From Proteobacteria bacterium ST_bin11 (GTDB lineage Bacteria; Pseudomonadota; Gammaproteobacteria; Methylococcales; Methylomonadaceae), in the NCBI GenBank assembly GCA_002083615.1, contig MSXO01000043.1, forward strand, positions 1 through 43,329: a stretch of 43,329 nucleotides of DNA, read 5' to 3'. The translations under genes were made by a program, and so were the position numbers. The notes under the pieces are model-generated. The model had not been told where the DNA came from. It did not search any database and was given only the letters and a program-made list of their open reading frames with translations. This document shows, one piece after another, positions 42,516 to 43,329 of this stretch (positions within the stretch are counted from its first letter, which is position 1; every line of letters starts with the position of its first letter).

Positions 42516-43202
42516 TTAGCCTTTTTCACGCAAATACTTTTCAACGCCAGTCGCTTTCGCAGCTGCTGCTTCCCGATCTCTTACGATTTGTTTTGCCATG
42601 TATTTGGCAACACCAGTAGCAGGATTGGAGTCTTGTTTCTCCAAGTATTTGGCAACACCAGTTTTATTTGCACCCATTTTTTCCAAATACTTTTCCACTC
42701 CGGTCGAGCCAGATGCCACTTGGTAATCAGCTGCAGCTGAGCCTTTAGCGCTTTTTGGCGACTTTTTATTATAGATAAAAAATCCGGCTACCGCCAACAA
42801 AGCCAAACCGATATAGGAAAAATCAGAGGACGCGGCCTTTTCTGTTTGTATAACATCTACAGCTGCTTCTGCAGAGGTTGCGGAAACCGATGATCTTGAC
42901 GACGCAGCTGCGCTTGGTGCCGCTGCACTGTGCTTATAATCGGCATCGCTATACAGCACTTTGGGTTGGAAATTAGTTGCAGGAAAAGCTGGATCCGCTT
43001 CAACTTCTTTTACCGCTGGTTTTGCCGCAGCGGCTGTAGCCGCTGGCGCTGCTTTGGTGTCGTTATACTCAGGATTGGTATATAACACCTTTGGCTGATA
43101 ATCAGCCGCTGGATAATCCGATCCGGCCATAGCTAAGGAACTGGTCAGCATCAAAGCTGCCGTTACGCCTTTCGTTAATTCATTTCTTTTCACGTCTATC
43201 AC
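42516..43202 (-). CDS. Repeat-rich membrane protein: two QPKVLY repeats outside, four TGVxKYLxK repeats inside
   Basis: 228 residues. A signal-like segment (about 10-26, ending SLAMAG) is followed by two copies of a YPAADYQPKVLY-type unit (29-43 and 73-86), an Ala/Ser-rich stretch, one membrane helix (about 128-144), a basic stop-transfer stretch (NKKSPKSAK) and four copies of TGVxKYLxKx at 167, 181, 196 and 218, reaching the end of the protein. The topology puts the first repeat class in the periplasm and the second in the cytoplasm. I have a recollection of TGVxKYL-type tails in other gammaproteobacteria, but know of no function. It lies between tkt and tal. Confidence 0.85.
   Translation of the reverse strand: MIDVKRNELTKGVTAALMLTSSLAMAGSDYPAADYQPKVLYTNPEYNDTKAAPAATAAAAKPAVKEVEADPAFPATNFQPKVLYSDADYKHSAAAPSAAASSRSSVSATSAEAAVDVIQTEKAASSDFSYIGLALLAVAGFFIYNKKSPKSAKGSAAADYQVASGSTGVEKYLEKMGANKTGVAKYLEKQDSNPATGVAKYMAKQIVRDREAAAAKATGVEKYLREKG
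42519..42704 (-). repeat. Four TGVxKYLxK repeats (C-terminal tail of the membrane protein)
   Basis: Units at residues 167-176, 181-190, 196-205 and 218-227, spaced 14, 15 and 22 residues apart. Two neighbouring DNA copies of TATTTGGCAACACCAGT (near 42601 and 42646) are identical, suggesting recent duplication within the gene. Each unit would form a short basic amphipathic helix. Confidence 0.85.
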
Positions 43203-43218
43203 CTATGCTGTTAGAAAC

Positions 43219-43250
43219 GTGAGGCCTTGATCATTTAATCCAAGCCTCAC
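43219..43250 (-). terminator. Hairpin downstream of transketolase
   Basis: GTGAGGC (43219-43225) pairs with GCCTCAC (43244-43250), extended by TTG/CAA with one bulged base. It starts 14 bases after the transketolase stop on the minus strand and is followed by GTTTCT. It probably ends or reduces transcription from tkt before the repeat-protein gene. Confidence 0.5.
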
Positions 43251-43264
43251 CTAAGTTTACAAAA

Positions 43265-43329
43265 TTAAAGAACGGCTTCCACATTAGCGACGACATTGTC
43301 CACGGTGAAGCCGAACTCTTTGAAGAGTT
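43265..43329 (-). CDS. tkt: Transketolase, C-terminal end only
   Basis: The last 20 codons before a TAA at 43267-43265 read LFKEFGFTVDNVVANVEAVL, which matches the conserved C-terminus of transketolase (FGFTVDNVV). The rest of the gene lies to the right of the window. Transketolase moves two-carbon units between sugar phosphates and completes the tal/fba/tkt set for pentose regeneration. The short overlap limits certainty, but the ending is highly characteristic. Confidence 0.85.
   Translation of the reverse strand, partial: LFKEFGFTVDNVVANVEAVL

Overview
The window looks like chromosome of a polarly flagellated, Gram-negative gammaproteobacterium, most likely a methylotroph or methanotroph of the Methylococcales (Methylomonas-like). 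Three things point there: a complete PQQ-cofactor operon (PQQ serves methanol dehydrogenase), a tal/fba/tkt group of the kind that rearranges sugars in the ribulose monophosphate cycle, and a flagellar/chemotaxis cluster in the Pseudomonas-type polar order. The taxonomic call is an inference from gene content; there is no rRNA in the window. No tRNA, rRNA, CRISPR array, insertion sequence or prophage was seen.

Layout. (1) 1-3631: an RND efflux pump (truncated by the window edge) and its lipoprotein adaptor on the minus strand, divergent from an HxlR-type regulator; the shared promoter region carries a direct repeat that looks like its operator. (2) 3973-9814, minus: pmbA and tldD (TldD/E peptidase), then the tightly packed set cca - DMT-family protein - rlmJ - unknown membrane protein. 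(3) 9860-14661, plus: a TauE/SafE permease, then pqqA, a terminator, pqqB, pqqC, an unexpected Uma2-family nuclease gene, pqqD and pqqE. (4) 14706-20414: msbA (minus) divergent from four overlapping or closely spaced plus-strand genes for LPS core/O-antigen assembly: GT9 heptosyltransferase, GT25, O-antigen ligase and a WaaE-like GT2. (5) 20459-39778, minus: one almost unbroken flagellar and chemotaxis supercluster, read as fliL-M-N-O-P-Q-R, flhB, flhA, flhF, fleN, fliA, cheY, cheZ, cheA, cheB, motC, motD, parC, parP, cheW, a 54-codon gene and a DUF2802 gene. A good sigma-54 promoter match lies just before fliL. (6) 40062-43329, minus: class II fructose-bisphosphate aldolase, transaldolase, a membrane protein built from two kinds of short repeat, and the 3' end of transketolase.

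How the parts fit. FlhF/FleN set position and number of the polar flagellum, ParC/ParP probably place the chemotaxis array at the pole, and CheA carries three copies of an LHGKG repeat that may be the docking element for ParP. PqqA is the peptide precursor of PQQ; the window has no pqqF/pqqG protease, but tldD/pmbA lie about 4 kb away and are plausible candidates for that proteolytic step. Points most worth a second look: the Uma2 gene inside the pqq operon, the CheA repeats beside parC/parP, the repeat protein between tkt and tal, and a nested inverted repeat in the leader of tal.
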